A stretch of 64,000 nucleotides of DNA from Lachnoclostridium sp. (GCA_023665475.1 JAMPEB010000013.1:1-64000); one strand, 5' to 3'. Numbered from the stretch's first letter, positions 15,856-25,337 are shown. The notes: generated by a model from the sequence alone, not told the origin. Numbers and translations: made by a program.

Positions 15856-15915
15856 GCCGCTGCCTCCTATATAGCAGATTTCACCTGTGTCAATACCGAT
15901 ATATTATAACGCATG

Positions 15916-18900
15916 TTATTTAAAATATTCTACACCGCTTTCAAAGATTTTCATATCCTGATTGCCGTAAATGTTCATGGCAACCGCCTCGTCACGCCGC
16001 TCGGAGTGAGCCATTTTGCCGAAGCAGCGGCCGTCCGGAGATGTGATTCCCTCAATGGCACAATAAGAACCGTTAATATTGTACTCCTCATCCATGGACA
16101 CATTGCCTTCAGGGTCGGCATACTGGGTTGCCACCTGTCCGTTCTCAAACAGTGTTTTCAACCATTGAGTGGGAGCCACGAAACGCCCCTCTCCATGAGA
16201 AGCGGGATTGCAGTAAGTTTCTCCGAGTACCGCCCCCCGAAGCCACGGGGATTTGTCGGACACTACCTTTAGGTATGCCATTTTGGAGATATGGCGGTTG
16301 ATGGTATTGAATGTCAATGTAGGCGAATCTTCCTTCTGACCTGTTATCTCACCGTAAGGCACCAGCCCCAATTTGATAAGAGCCTGAAAACCGTTACAGA
16401 TTCCAAGGGCAAGACCGTCCCGCTCGTGGAGCAGCCTGTTTACGGCTTCCTCTATCTTTTGGTTTCTGAATGCGGTGGCAAAGAACTTTGCGCTTCCGTC
16501 AGGTTCATCACCCGCGGAAAATCCGCCGGGGAACATAATAATCTGCGCTTTGTCGATAGCCTTTTCAAAGGCGTCCACAGACTCCCTGATATCCGCGGCG
16601 TTTCGGTTCTTAAACACTCTGATAACGGTATCCGCTCCTGCCCTCTCAAAGGCTTTTGCACTGTCATACTCGCAGTTGCTTCCGGGAAATACGGGAATAA
16701 ACACCGTAGGTCTTGCCACTTTATGTTTACATGTATAAATAACACCTGTTTTGTAACAATCACTCTGCACAGCCGCCGTATCCTTTGACGCTTTGGTGGG
16801 GAATACCTTTTCCAACTTGGAAGTCCATGCATCCAAGGCTTCTTCCATAGAAACGGTCACCTCTCCATAGGTAAATGCAGGCTCTTCTGTCACGGTGCCC
16901 ACAAGCGTATAGGAAAGTTCCTTTTCTTCCAGCGCCGCCAGCTTGTCTGCGGGAATTTCCGCCAGCAGGCCTCCCAGACTGTTTTCAAAAAGCATCTCTG
17001 TTGTCACATCTTTTTCAACTGCCACGCCCAGCTTGTTGCCAAACGCCATTTTGGACAATGCCGCAGTCACGCCCCTTGCATCCAGCGCATAAGCCGAAAG
17101 TATGGTTTTGTCCGCCGTCAGTTCATGAATGGCGGCATACAGCTCTGCCACCGCTTCATACATGGGAATGTCGTAATCGTCCTTCTCTATGTCAAATTTG
17201 ACTAATTTATTTCCGGGCTGCTTTAATTCGGGAGTTATAATCTCACCGGATTTGGCGATATCCACCGCAAAGGATACCAATGTAGGCGGCACATCAATGT
17301 CATTGAAAGTACCCGACATGCTGTCCTTGCCGCCGATAGAGGGAAGTCCGAATCCAATCTGCGCATCATAAGCGCCCAGAAGAGCCGCAAAAGGCTGGCT
17401 CCAGCGCGCAGGGGCGTTTGTCATCCTGCGAAAATACTCCTGAAAAGTAAATCGAATCTTCGCGGCATCGCCTCCCGATGCTACGATTTTTGCCATGGAT
17501 TCCACTACGGCATAAATAGCTCCGTGGTACGGACTCCATGATGACAGATAAGGGTCAAAACCGCAGCTCATCATGGTAACGGTATCGGTTTTCCCTTTCA
17601 GCGTGGGAAGCTTTGCAACCATGGACTGCGTCTCCGTCAACTGATACTTGCCGCCATAGGGCATTAACACGCTCCCCGCACCGATGGAGGAATCAAACAT
17701 CTCCACCAATCCTTTCTGGGAACATACATTTAAATCCTGTAAAAGAGTAAGCCACGCTCCCTTTACATCTTTGGCATCCAGCTTTTCCTTCACCGCAGGA
17801 ACGGCATATTTATCAAAATAATTATCTTCCTTTGAAGGGATATCCACTTTTACTGCTGTTTCCTGATGCGCGCCGTTTGTATCCAAAAACGCCCTCTTTA
17901 AGTTGACGATATCCTTTCCCCGCCAATTTAACACAAGTCTGGGTTCTTCGGTAACGGTTGCCACAGCCACAGCTTCCAGATTCTCTTCCGCCGCATAATT
18001 CAGAAAAGCTTCCACATTTCCCGGCTCCACCACTACCGCCATGCGCTCCTGAGACTCGGAAATGGCAAGCTCCGTTCCGTCCAATCCCGCGTATTTTTTC
18101 GGTACTTTGTCCAAATCCACCCTAAGACCGTCAGCCAATTCCCCGATGGCAACGGATACGCCGCCTGCCCCAAAGTCATTACACTTCTTGATGAGCCTGC
18201 TGACTTCTTCCCTGCGAAACAGTCGTTGAATCTTACGCTCCGTGGGAGCATTGCCCTTTTGTACCTCTGCGCCGCAGGTTTTAATGGAATTCTCCGTGTG
18301 TACTTTTGAGGAACCGGTTGCGCCGCCGCAACCATCACGACCGGTGCGTCCGCCCAAAAGGATAATGATATCTCCGGGGTCCGAAGTTTCCCGAATGACA
18401 TTCTTTCTGGGAGCCGCTCCCATTACGGCGCCGATTTCCATTCTTTTTGCCACATAGTCAGGGTGATAGATTTCTTTTACAAATCCGGTGGCAAGCCCAA
18501 TCTGGTTGCCATAGGAAGAATATCCGCTTGCAGCGCCTCTTACCAGCTTCTTTTGAGGCAGCTTGCCCTTTAAAGTATCGGATACGGGAACCGTAGGGTC
18601 CGCCGCTCCGGTCACTCTCATTGCCTGATAAACATAACCTCTCCCGCTTAAAGGGTCGCGGATTGCTCCGCCCAGACAGGTAGCGGCTCCTCCGAAAGGC
18701 TCGATTTCCGTAGGATGGTTATGGGTTTCATTCTTAAAAAACACCAGCCATTCTTCCGTTTCCCTATGGTCACCGTAATCCATCTCCACGGGAACCACAA
18801 CGGAACAGGCATTGATTTCATCCGACTCTTCCATATCTTCTAATTTTCCGTCCCGTTTTAACTTACGCATCGCCATCAGCGCCAGATCCATAAGGCAGAC

Positions 18901-19713
18901 AAACTTATCCTTCCGCCCCGCAAAAATTTCCTCTCTGGTGTCCAGATAGCTCTGATAGGTAGTCTCAATGGGAGACCGGTAGTATCCCTCGCCGAATTCC
19001 ACATCCGTAAGCTCCGTGGAAAAAGTGGTGTGACGGCAGTGATCGGACCAATAGGTGTCCAAAACCCGGATTTCCGTCATGGAAGGATCCCTTTTTTCAT
19101 CATCATGGAAATATTTTTGAATATGCAGAAAATCCTTGAAAGTCATTGCCAATCCGAGAGAATCGTATAATTTGCGCAGTTCTCCCTCCGGCATATCCTG
19201 AAAGCCCGCAAATATCATCACATCTTCAGGCTCCTCAAAAACGGTGATCAAAGTATCCGGCTTGTCCTTATCCGCCTCCCTGGAATCCACGGGGTTAATG
19301 CAGTAAGCCTTGATTTTAGCAAATTCATCCTCAGATATATCCCCAATAATAACATATGTTATTGCCGTTCTGATAATCGGTTTTTCATTCTCGTTTAAAA
19401 ATTCAATGCACTGCACGGCAGAATCCGCCCTCTGGTCGAATTGTCCCGGCAGATACTCAACAGAAAACACTTTTGCACTGTCAGGAATATCAATGTTTTC
19501 CTCATACAAATCATCCACGGGAGGCTCCGAGAAAACGGTTTTACACGCCTTTGCAAACACCTCGTCCGAAATGCCTTCCACATCATAGCGGATAAACACA
19601 CGAACCCGTTCTGCCTGAATGCCCAGATAATTTTTGAGCTCCTCATGAAGCTCCTTTGCCTTGACTGCAAAAGGCTCCTTCTTTTCTACATAAATACGCC
19701 TTACCTTACTCAT
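15916..19713 (-). CDS. purL: Phosphoribosylformylglycinamidine synthase, single-chain
   Basis: This 1265-aa enzyme converts FGAR to FGAM with ATP and glutamine in purine synthesis. It is the long form in which PurS-like, PurL and PurQ parts are fused: an N-terminal region, two AIR-synthase-like halves (NHPTEIEPFGGAATCLGG and later GGKDSMSGTF) and a C-terminal glutaminase with PGSNCEYDSA, FPGGFSAGDE and the catalytic Cys in LGICNGFQ. The start at 19713 follows GGAGGATTAAT; the 15 extra codons upstream would cover the leader hairpin. The gene lies away from the purEMND cluster at 33-36 kb and is preceded by a GCCGCC-GGA-GGCGGC hairpin touching the ribosome site. Confidence 0.97.
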   Translation of the reverse strand: MSKVRRIYVEKKEPFAVKAKELHEELKNYLGIQAERVRVFIRYDVEGISDEVFAKACKTVFSEPPVDDLYEENIDIPDSAKVFSVEYLPGQFDQRADSAVQCIEFLNENEKPIIRTAITYVIIGDISEDEFAKIKAYCINPVDSREADKDKPDTLITVFEEPEDVMIFAGFQDMPEGELRKLYDSLGLAMTFKDFLHIQKYFHDDEKRDPSMTEIRVLDTYWSDHCRHTTFSTELTDVEFGEGYYRSPIETTYQSYLDTREEIFAGRKDKFVCLMDLALMAMRKLKRDGKLEDMEESDEINACSVVVPVEMDYGDHRETEEWLVFFKNETHNHPTEIEPFGGAATCLGGAIRDPLSGRGYVYQAMRVTGAADPTVPVSDTLKGKLPQKKLVRGAASGYSSYGNQIGLATGFVKEIYHPDYVAKRMEIGAVMGAAPRKNVIRETSDPGDIIILLGGRTGRDGCGGATGSSKVHTENSIKTCGAEVQKGNAPTERKIQRLFRREEVSRLIKKCNDFGAGGVSVAIGELADGLRVDLDKVPKKYAGLDGTELAISESQERMAVVVEPGNVEAFLNYAAEENLEAVAVATVTEEPRLVLNWRGKDIVNLKRAFLDTNGAHQETAVKVDIPSKEDNYFDKYAVPAVKEKLDAKDVKGAWLTLLQDLNVCSQKGLVEMFDSSIGAGSVLMPYGGKYQLTETQSMVAKLPTLKGKTDTVTMMSCGFDPYLSSWSPYHGAIYAVVESMAKIVASGGDAAKIRFTFQEYFRRMTNAPARWSQPFAALLGAYDAQIGFGLPSIGGKDSMSGTFNDIDVPPTLVSFAVDIAKSGEIITPELKQPGNKLVKFDIEKDDYDIPMYEAVAELYAAIHELTADKTILSAYALDARGVTAALSKMAFGNKLGVAVEKDVTTEMLFENSLGGLLAEIPADKLAALEEKELSYTLVGTVTEEPAFTYGEVTVSMEEALDAWTSKLEKVFPTKASKDTAAVQSDCYKTGVIYTCKHKVARPTVFIPVFPGSNCEYDSAKAFERAGADTVIRVFKNRNAADIRESVDAFEKAIDKAQIIMFPGGFSAGDEPDGSAKFFATAFRNQKIEEAVNRLLHERDGLALGICNGFQALIKLGLVPYGEITGQKEDSPTLTFNTINRHISKMAYLKVVSDKSPWLRGAVLGETYCNPASHGEGRFVAPTQWLKTLFENGQVATQYADPEGNVSMDEEYNINGSYCAIEGITSPDGRCFGKMAHSERRDEAVAMNIYGNQDMKIFESGVEYFK

Positions 19714-19743
19714 ATTAATCCTCCATGCCGCCTCCGGCGGCTC
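19714..19743 (-). promoter_or_regulatory. SD-adjacent hairpin of purL
   Basis: On the minus strand a perfect GAGCCGCC-GGA-GGCGGC-type stem is followed by ATGGAGG, six bases and the purL ATG. It matches hairpin 3 of the multi-hairpin leaders elsewhere. No PurR-box or purine riboswitch pattern is evident upstream. Confidence 0.65.
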
Positions 19744-19853
19744 AAATCCTAAAAACAATGAATCGGATTATGTGACGCTTATTACTTCTCAGATATCTAT
19801 GCCGACTTTGCGACCGAGATATTATATATTTATGCATATTGTTAAATCATAAT

Positions 19854-20441
19854 TTAACTTTCTTCCACATCGAGACTCTTCAGGATAAACAAAATTTCCC
19901 TGTCCACCGCCTCCGGAGTAATGCCGATGGTCTGGGCGGATATCTTAAGCCCTTCCAGCACAAACATAATATTGCGCGCCGTTCCCTGACAGTCCTCACA
20001 GGCAAATTCACCGCTTTTTACTCCCGTCTCTATCAGCTTTTCCAGAATTTTCACCGCTGAGTCGAACTGTTTCCGCAGAATATTATCTTTCTTAGGCATC
20101 TTATTCTGGAAATAAAATTCATAGGTGGCCTGCGTCAGAGTATTGCCTTTGCGCAGCAGCTCCTTCTTCTGTTCCTTTAAAAACAGCGCAAGAATATCGG
20201 ATGCGGTGGCATCCTCCGTAATGCTTCCCGAAAAGACATCATCCGCCTCTTCGCTTTCCATTTTTAACACTTCCATAAAAATCTGACCGGTATTTTCAAA
20301 ATACAGATACAATCCACCCCTGCTGATATCGCAGGCTTCGACAATGTCTTTCATGGTGACTTTTTTAAATCCCTTTTCCATAAACACCTGTCTTGCCGTT
20401 TCCAATATGTATCTTCGCTTTTGTATTGATTTTTCTCCCAT
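19854..20441 (-). CDS. TetR-family transcriptional regulator
   Basis: This 195-aa repressor-type protein has an N-terminal helix-turn-helix (residues 10-55: ILETARQVFMEKGFKKVTMK, then ISRGGLYLYF) and a variable ligand-binding C-terminal domain. It starts 17 nt after the stop of the 157-aa gene, so the two are co-transcribed, divergently from the OxlT-like carrier at 21146. Control of the carrier is a plausible inference. Confidence 0.92.
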   Translation of the reverse strand: MGEKSIQKRRYILETARQVFMEKGFKKVTMKDIVEACDISRGGLYLYFENTGQIFMEVLKMESEEADDVFSGSITEDATASDILALFLKEQKKELLRKGNTLTQATYEFYFQNKMPKKDNILRKQFDSAVKILEKLIETGVKSGEFACEDCQGTARNIMFVLEGLKISAQTIGITPEAVDREILFILKSLDVEES

Positions 20442-20458
20442 TATTGACCTACGCCTTC

Positions 20459-20932
20459 CTATCTCAATCGGTCATCGGCGGTTTTCCCCCAAAACTCGAC
20501 GATTTCCTTCATTTTTTTCAGTACCAGATAAAAAATCTGTTCCTGAACCGCTTCATTCCACAGGGTGGCCTTTACCCGTCCCCCCATGACATATTTGGAC
20601 AAAATTCCTCTCAGCATATCCCATTCTTTCCAGGTGGCAGAAGCGATTATCTTTCTTTCGTCGTCATGCGTCTTAATATGATTACGAGTATATATATATT
20701 GATAATTCTTCTCCATCAGAGGACTTTTAGAAGCCTCCTTTATAAAGCTCATCAATGTGCCGTCATAAATCGGAAAGGAAAGAGAATGTTCATTCGCCTC
20801 CTGTCCCCGGTAATCAGTGCTGGCAGAATGACCCGCATTCTGAGCAAACCAGGGCAGAAACCGAAGCAGCGGCATCAAAAGCTCTTTATTGTTTTCCATT
20901 AACTGCTGCGTATACTCTTTTTCCTGCTCCAC
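20459..20932 (-). CDS. Uncharacterised protein (157 aa)
   Basis: A soluble protein with an N-terminal helical part (LLMPLLRFLPWF) and a C-terminal helical part with WNEAVQEQIFYLVLKKMKEI. The GTG start at 20932 lies 7 nt after GGGAGG. I do not recognise the family. It leads a two-gene operon with the TetR regulator and diverges from the MFS gene; an ACATATGT palindrome lies in the shared promoter region. Confidence 0.8.
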   Translation of the reverse strand: MEQEKEYTQQLMENNKELLMPLLRFLPWFAQNAGHSASTDYRGQEANEHSLSFPIYDGTLMSFIKEASKSPLMEKNYQYIYTRNHIKTHDDERKIIASATWKEWDMLRGILSKYVMGGRVKATLWNEAVQEQIFYLVLKKMKEIVEFWGKTADDRLR

Positions 20933-21032
20933 AATGGCACCTCCCTTAAAAATGACACATATGTAGTTTTATTTTATCACATTTTTGCCAAAAGTACAGC
21001 AAAAAAATACTCAAAAAACTCTTCTTTTTTGG

Positions 21033-21061
21033 TTGAATTTACCCTCCATGAAGTATATAAT
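21033..21061 (+). promoter_or_regulatory. Promoter of the OxlT-like carrier
   Basis: TTGAAT (21033-21038), 17 bp, TATAAT (21056-21061), with AGGAAGAG before the ATG at 21146. Confidence 0.8.
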
Positions 21062-21145
21062 TTAGTAATCGGGATGTTTTTACCCTGTCAACTCGTGTAA
21101 AAATATCTCGAAAAACATACAAAATACACAAAGGAAGAGTGAATT

Positions 21146-22549
21146 ATGAAAGAAAATGAAAAGAAAAGCGGGGGCTGGCGCACCAATAAATGGGTCCGCG
21201 CGGCTATCCCGGCACTGCTGCTCCACTGCAGCATCGGTACCGTGTACTGCTGGTCCATCTTTAGTCAGGACATCGCTAACTACATCGGATTTTCCAAAGG
21301 AGCTACCGAATGGGCATTCAGCTTTGCCATCTTTTTCCTCGGCATGTCCGCCGCCTTTTTAGGCAATATTGTGGAGAAGGATATTCATAAATCCTCCCTG
21401 ATTGCCGCCGTCTGCTTTGCCGTAGGCATGGCGGGCACAGGATTCTTTATTTATTACGGGCATGCCCATGCCACCGTTTTGCCGGACGGAACACTGAAAG
21501 GCACTCCTCTGGCGCTAATCGGTATCTACATATGCTATGGTTTTATCATGGGTATCGGCTTGGGCACCGGTTATCTGTCCCCTGTTAAAACTTTGATGCT
21601 GTGGTTTGAGGACAGAAAAGGACTTGCTACCGGTCTCGCGGTTGCAGGCTTCGGCGCGGCAAAGGCAATCGCCAGCCCCATTATGCAGGCTATGCTGGAC
21701 AACCTCGGTGATGGAGCCATTTACAAAATGTTCCTGATTCTGGCGATTGTATACTTTATTATGATGTTTGTGGGACATCTGCTGTTAAAGAAGCCAGACA
21801 GTTGGCATGAACCCCAGAAGACCGAAAAGGGGCAGAGCATGCTTGCTGTCATCAAATCCAAGCCCGTTGCCAACTATATCGGTATCTGGCTGATGTTCTA
21901 TATTAACATCACCTGCGGTCTTGCTTTGATTTCTCAGGAAAAAATGATTGTGAAGTGCCTCGGCCTTGCCAGCTTCGTAGGCATTATTTCCACAGTAACC
22001 GCTATTTTTAATGCCGGCGGCCGTCTCGGTTTCTCCGCATGGGCGGACACCATGAAGGACAGAAATACTGTTTACAAGCTTATTTTTGCCCTCTCCATCT
22101 TATTTACGGGTATCGTTATGGTGACAAGCGGCATCCAGAACGGTGAAGGAAATCCTGTATTGATTGTTTTGGTACTTTGTCTGCTCTTTGTGGTAAATGC
22201 CGGATACGGCGGCGGCTTCTCCAATGTGCCAACCCTGTTGTCCGACCACTACGGCATGGGCAACATCAGTGCGATTCACGGTCTGACCCTTTCCGCATGG
22301 GGCTTTGCCGGACTTACCGGCAACCAGCTTGCAAACTGGATTGTAGAACATTTTGGTAATCCCATAGAAATAGAGCATATTTTAAACGATGGCACTAAGG
22401 AGCTTTTGACCGTAAATCCCACCGGATACCAGCATGTTTTATATGCAACCATCGTTTTGTATATCATTGCGCTGATTATCTGCCTTGTAATGGTAAGACC
22501 TACGGAAAAGGCTCTTGCCGCTAAACAGGCAAAGGCAAAAAAAGCCTGA
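21146..22549 (+). CDS. MFS transporter, oxalate/formate antiporter (OxlT-like) type
   Basis: This 467-aa carrier has about 12 membrane spans. The start WVRAAIPALLLHCSIGTVYC and the later GYLSPVKTLMLWFEDRKGLA (the signature between TM4 and TM5) are typical of the OxlT branch of the major facilitator family, which exchanges small organic anions. The central loop (about 210-235) and basic C-terminus AKQAKAKKA fit a cytoplasmic tail. OxlT-type residues alone do not prove oxalate as substrate. Likely controlled by the divergent TetR gene. Confidence 0.9.
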   Translation: MKENEKKSGGWRTNKWVRAAIPALLLHCSIGTVYCWSIFSQDIANYIGFSKGATEWAFSFAIFFLGMSAAFLGNIVEKDIHKSSLIAAVCFAVGMAGTGFFIYYGHAHATVLPDGTLKGTPLALIGIYICYGFIMGIGLGTGYLSPVKTLMLWFEDRKGLATGLAVAGFGAAKAIASPIMQAMLDNLGDGAIYKMFLILAIVYFIMMFVGHLLLKKPDSWHEPQKTEKGQSMLAVIKSKPVANYIGIWLMFYINITCGLALISQEKMIVKCLGLASFVGIISTVTAIFNAGGRLGFSAWADTMKDRNTVYKLIFALSILFTGIVMVTSGIQNGEGNPVLIVLVLCLLFVVNAGYGGGFSNVPTLLSDHYGMGNISAIHGLTLSAWGFAGLTGNQLANWIVEHFGNPIEIEHILNDGTKELLTVNPTGYQHVLYATIVLYIIALIICLVMVRPTEKALAAKQAKAKKA

Positions 22550-22604
22550 AAACCGCGGGATTTACAGATGTTTTAAAAAATTTCAAAATTTTTTAAAATA
22601 ATTG

Positions 22605-22746
22605 TAGACAAATGTCAAATCCTGTGGTATTATAATTACATCGACAGAGATGTCGGTCCACTAATTAGTTGGAATTCCGGAAAAATTCCCCTTTAACACA
22701 ATTAGGCGGCTGTTGGTTTCCCCCGACGGCCGTCTAATTGCGTGTT
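22605..22746 (+). ncRNA. Candidate small structured RNA
   Basis: A promoter TAGACA-17-TATTAT (22605-22633) is followed by a series of stems with no open frame: ACATC/GATGT, an AT-rich CTAATTAG palindrome, GGAATT/AATTCC, and a long hairpin of about 50 nt at 22695-22746 (CAATTAGGCGGC against GCCGTCTAATTG). It could be a small RNA, or a structured terminator region between two converging genes; there is no T-run. No known RNA family is recognised. Confidence 0.4.
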
Positions 22747-22756
22747 ACCCAATATT

Positions 22757-23170
22757 TTAAGAAAACTTATCTACAAAGTCCGTTCCTGTCTCATTTACCA
22801 TCTTTTCCTTAAAAGGCTCCGGATTCTCCTCCATCTGAAGCATAATGTCAAATGCCGTGAGAAGCAGCCTTTCCTGACGATAACGGTTCATATCCTCCGG
22901 TCTGTCCATATATGCCTTAAAATGGTCCACTTGCCACACAAGAATGTCCGCTATTGTATATCCTGCCACTTCATGCTTGCACAGAAAATTTCCATAATCA
23001 TGATAATAGGCAAGTTCCTGCAGGACTCCCCCCGAGCGGCGGATTCTATCCCACAGTTTTTCTCCGTACTCCTTGGATTCTCCTGCTTTCAGAGCCAGCA
23101 TCTCCACATAATTTTTCAAGGTATTCAGAGCTGCCTCCAACTGTTCTTCCTTTGATAAACTGTTGTCCAT
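22757..23170 (-). CDS. Uncharacterised protein (137 aa)
   Basis: The frame is open for 57 codons further upstream, but ATG 23170 follows AAAAGGAG at the right spacing and the upstream part crosses the promoter region of tRNA-Trp. The product is helical and rich in charged residues (LSKEEQLEAALNTLKNYVEM; VWQVDHFKAYMDRPEDMNRY). No family recognised. It converges on the candidate small RNA. Confidence 0.8.
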   Translation of the reverse strand: MDNSLSKEEQLEAALNTLKNYVEMLALKAGESKEYGEKLWDRIRRSGGVLQELAYYHDYGNFLCKHEVAGYTIADILVWQVDHFKAYMDRPEDMNRYRQERLLLTAFDIMLQMEENPEPFKEKMVNETGTDFVDKFS

Positions 23171-23224
23171 AAAAATACTCCTTTTGTCACTTTTTACTCT
23201 TTTTAGCATTTTTCCGGAAAAGAC

Positions 23225-23254
23225 TTGCAAAAAATCCCCCGACTGTGTTATAAT
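23225..23254 (+). promoter_or_regulatory. Promoter upstream of tRNA-Trp
   Basis: TTGCAA (23225-23230), 18 bp, TATAAT (23249-23254). Transcription would start near 23262, leaving about 115 nt of 5' extension before the tRNA. Confidence 0.65.
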
Positions 23255-23377
23255 AATGTTCGCGGACACAATGAGCCAAGTAACTGCGGAGCAGACATTT
23301 GGCGAATGTGTGCGAACCATGATGAAACGCAGTGTAGTCATGGTAATAAATTATGTTGGCAGATAAGCCGACTTTGT

Positions 23378-23448
23378 AGGGGAATAGTACAGCGGTAGTG
23401 CGGCGGTCTCCAAAACCGTTAACGGGGGTTCGATCCCCTCTTCCCCTG
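23378..23448 (+). tRNA. tRNA-Trp (CCA)
   Basis: The 71-nt cloverleaf has acceptor AGGGGAA/TTCCCCT with discriminator G, anticodon loop CTCCAAA (anticodon CCA) and T-arm GGGGTTCGATCCCC. Its last base touches the stop codon of the convergent DHH gene. Confidence 0.97.
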
Positions 23449-25302
23449 CTATTTCTTTTCCTCCTTCTTGGCAGGCTTCCTGCCGCTTTCCGACTTCTTT
23501 TTTACCTCTTTTTTGGATTTTGCCTCTTTGTTATCGGCATTCTTTTTCGATTTTGTCTCCTCCGGAACTTCTTCGTCATTAACATTCTTTTTGGATTTTG
23601 TTTCCTCAGGAACCGCTTCGTCATTGACATTCTTTTTCGCTTTTGCTTCCTCAGGAACCGCTTCGTCATTAACCTTCTTTTTCGTTTTTACTTCCTCAGG
23701 AGCCGCTTCGTCATTAACCTTCTTTTTCGTTTTTGCTTCCTCAGGAATCTCTTCGTCTGCCTCTTCCGCTTCCACCTTCTCATAGGTCTTTGCAAAAACA
23801 CCCTGTTCTATCACATAAACATCCTGCAGATCATCCATGCTTACAGCCAGATAATCCCCCGGATTGCCCAATTCATATTTATCTTTGTCCCATGCGGTAA
23901 AAACCTTTACCCTATGTCCCAGCTTCTTTACATAAATGCAGCTTTCGCCGTTTGAAATACAGGTCTGGGCATAAGGAATCAGGGAAATACTTTTTCCCTT
24001 TGCCACATCCCTGATAACAGGCTCATACTCTCCCTCAAACACATAAGGTTCTTCCAGCCTTCTATAACTGCGCTCAAATTTTTCCTTATCATTGGGATGC
24101 ACTTCTCCGTCAATGCCGATCATGATGTACAATTTATCATGAATCTGCACATCCAAGTCTCCTCCCATAGTACGGATGCAGATTTGCGTGCCCACCGGGC
24201 GCACGCTGTCCGCCTGCACATATCCTACCGGAATCTGCTTTCTCCGGTATTTCTCCATCTGCGACAAATCCACGACATAGGAATCCGCATAAATAATCTC
24301 TACATTGTTAAAGTAATCCGTCATGCGCCATTTCATAAAATCAGACGCAATTTCTTTTAATTCCCTTACAGGCTCCTTTTCCTGCTCCTTGCAGAACTTC
24401 CTGTAAGATCTGCGCAACAGCTCCCTCTGGATGAATCCTCCGGCTTTTTCCAGATGACCTCCTCCCGAACCGATGCCTTTGGTGATAAACCGCGCAAGCT
24501 CGTTTGCCATTACTTCCTTGATGCAGCTCCTGACGGAAAGCTTCACCCCGAATGGCTGTACACTGTATACCAGACAGGCATCCACCGTATCCACTTCCAA
24601 CATTAAATCGCTGATCATTCCCAAAATATTGGGGTCACACGGGTCTGTGGCTACCACGGCATATCGGAACGCTTCCACATAATGATAATTCATCAATGCC
24701 TTTCCTGCGATTTCCAATTCTTCCAAGGACAGATTGGCATTACGGAAACGACTGATTAAGCCTCTGTCAAACTCTGCGATATCCCTCAAGTCCTTATCCA
24801 AAGGATGGGCAATTTCAGTGAAATTATTGGTATCGGTCAACAAGCCGTAATACAGAGCTGTAGCCAACATTTTATCCTCATTGATGTCATAGCCTTCTTT
24901 TCTCAAAAGACGCCATACCAGTGTGGAACAGGAACCCAGATTACTCCTCACCTCACGCAAATCCGGCAGTTCCCCGCTGATTTGGTGATGGTCGATGACG
25001 GCTGCGGTCTTTGCCTCAAAAAGAGTCACATTGCCCTCACTGTACTGACAGTCCACCGTAATTAAAAGCTCCGGCGGCTCCAAGGTTTCCACATACTCAA
25101 TGGGAATCCCCAGTTCCGAAACCATAAGTACCAGATTGCTCTTTTTTATCAAATACATTCCACCATAAATAAGCCTGACATCTTTTCCCCGGCTCTTAAA
25201 AAAATTATATACGCCGAACCCGCTGGCTATGGCATCTGCGTCCGGATTGTCATGGCATTGTATCACAATGGAATCATATACAAGCAAATCTTTTAACCGC
25301 AT
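23449..25302 (-). CDS. DHH-family phosphoesterase with charged repeat tail
   Basis: The 617-aa protein belongs to the DHH/DHHA1 phosphoesterases (nano-RNase and cyclic-dinucleotide phosphodiesterase relatives): HDNPDADAIASGF at 18-30, the VIDHH motif near residue 105, and the DHHA1 signature GSGGGHLEKAGGF near 290. After the catalytic core comes a region of about 220 residues of unknown fold, then five copies of a 15-residue unit (APEEVKTKKKVNDEA and variants) and a lysine-rich end, perhaps for RNA or membrane-surface binding. A hairpin GCCGC-CGAAA-GCGGC lies just before its ribosome site ACGGAGG. Confidence 0.9.
   Translation of the reverse strand: MRLKDLLVYDSIVIQCHDNPDADAIASGFGVYNFFKSRGKDVRLIYGGMYLIKKSNLVLMVSELGIPIEYVETLEPPELLITVDCQYSEGNVTLFEAKTAAVIDHHQISGELPDLREVRSNLGSCSTLVWRLLRKEGYDINEDKMLATALYYGLLTDTNNFTEIAHPLDKDLRDIAEFDRGLISRFRNANLSLEELEIAGKALMNYHYVEAFRYAVVATDPCDPNILGMISDLMLEVDTVDACLVYSVQPFGVKLSVRSCIKEVMANELARFITKGIGSGGGHLEKAGGFIQRELLRRSYRKFCKEQEKEPVRELKEIASDFMKWRMTDYFNNVEIIYADSYVVDLSQMEKYRRKQIPVGYVQADSVRPVGTQICIRTMGGDLDVQIHDKLYIMIGIDGEVHPNDKEKFERSYRRLEEPYVFEGEYEPVIRDVAKGKSISLIPYAQTCISNGESCIYVKKLGHRVKVFTAWDKDKYELGNPGDYLAVSMDDLQDVYVIEQGVFAKTYEKVEAEEADEEIPEEAKTKKKVNDEAAPEEVKTKKKVNDEAVPEEAKAKKNVNDEAVPEETKSKKNVNDEEVPEETKSKKNADNKEAKSKKEVKKKSESGRKPAKKEEKK
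23520..23760 (-). repeat. 45-bp tandem repeats in the DHH gene tail
   Basis: About five imperfect 45-bp units encode PEEAKTKKKVNDEA-like blocks. The last copies are more diverged (SKKNADNKE). In-frame length keeps the reading frame when copy number changes. Confidence 0.85.
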
Positions 25303-25337
25303 ACTAGTCCTCCGTGCCGCTTTCGGCGGCTTAAACA
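25303..25337 (-). promoter_or_regulatory. SD-adjacent hairpin of the DHH gene
   Basis: On the minus strand GCCGC-CGAAA-GCGGC is followed by ACGGAGG, then six bases, then ATG, the same spacing as at purL and mscL. A second stem CTGTCCCAG/CTGGGACAG (25359-25391) lies just upstream, after the stop codon of the 72-aa gene. Confidence 0.65.

Noticed and set aside
19714..19853. Purine riboswitch or PurR box upstream of purL
   Set aside because: I find neither the conserved riboswitch core nor a clear PurR-type box; only the SD-adjacent hairpin and AT-rich DNA are seen.
23520..23760. Possible CRISPR array
   Set aside because: The 45-bp repeats are contiguous without spacers and lie in frame within a gene.
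23398..23955. Plus-strand frame with LFRFCFLRN repeats
   Set aside because: It is the reverse of the 45-bp repeats in the DHH gene and runs through tRNA-Trp.
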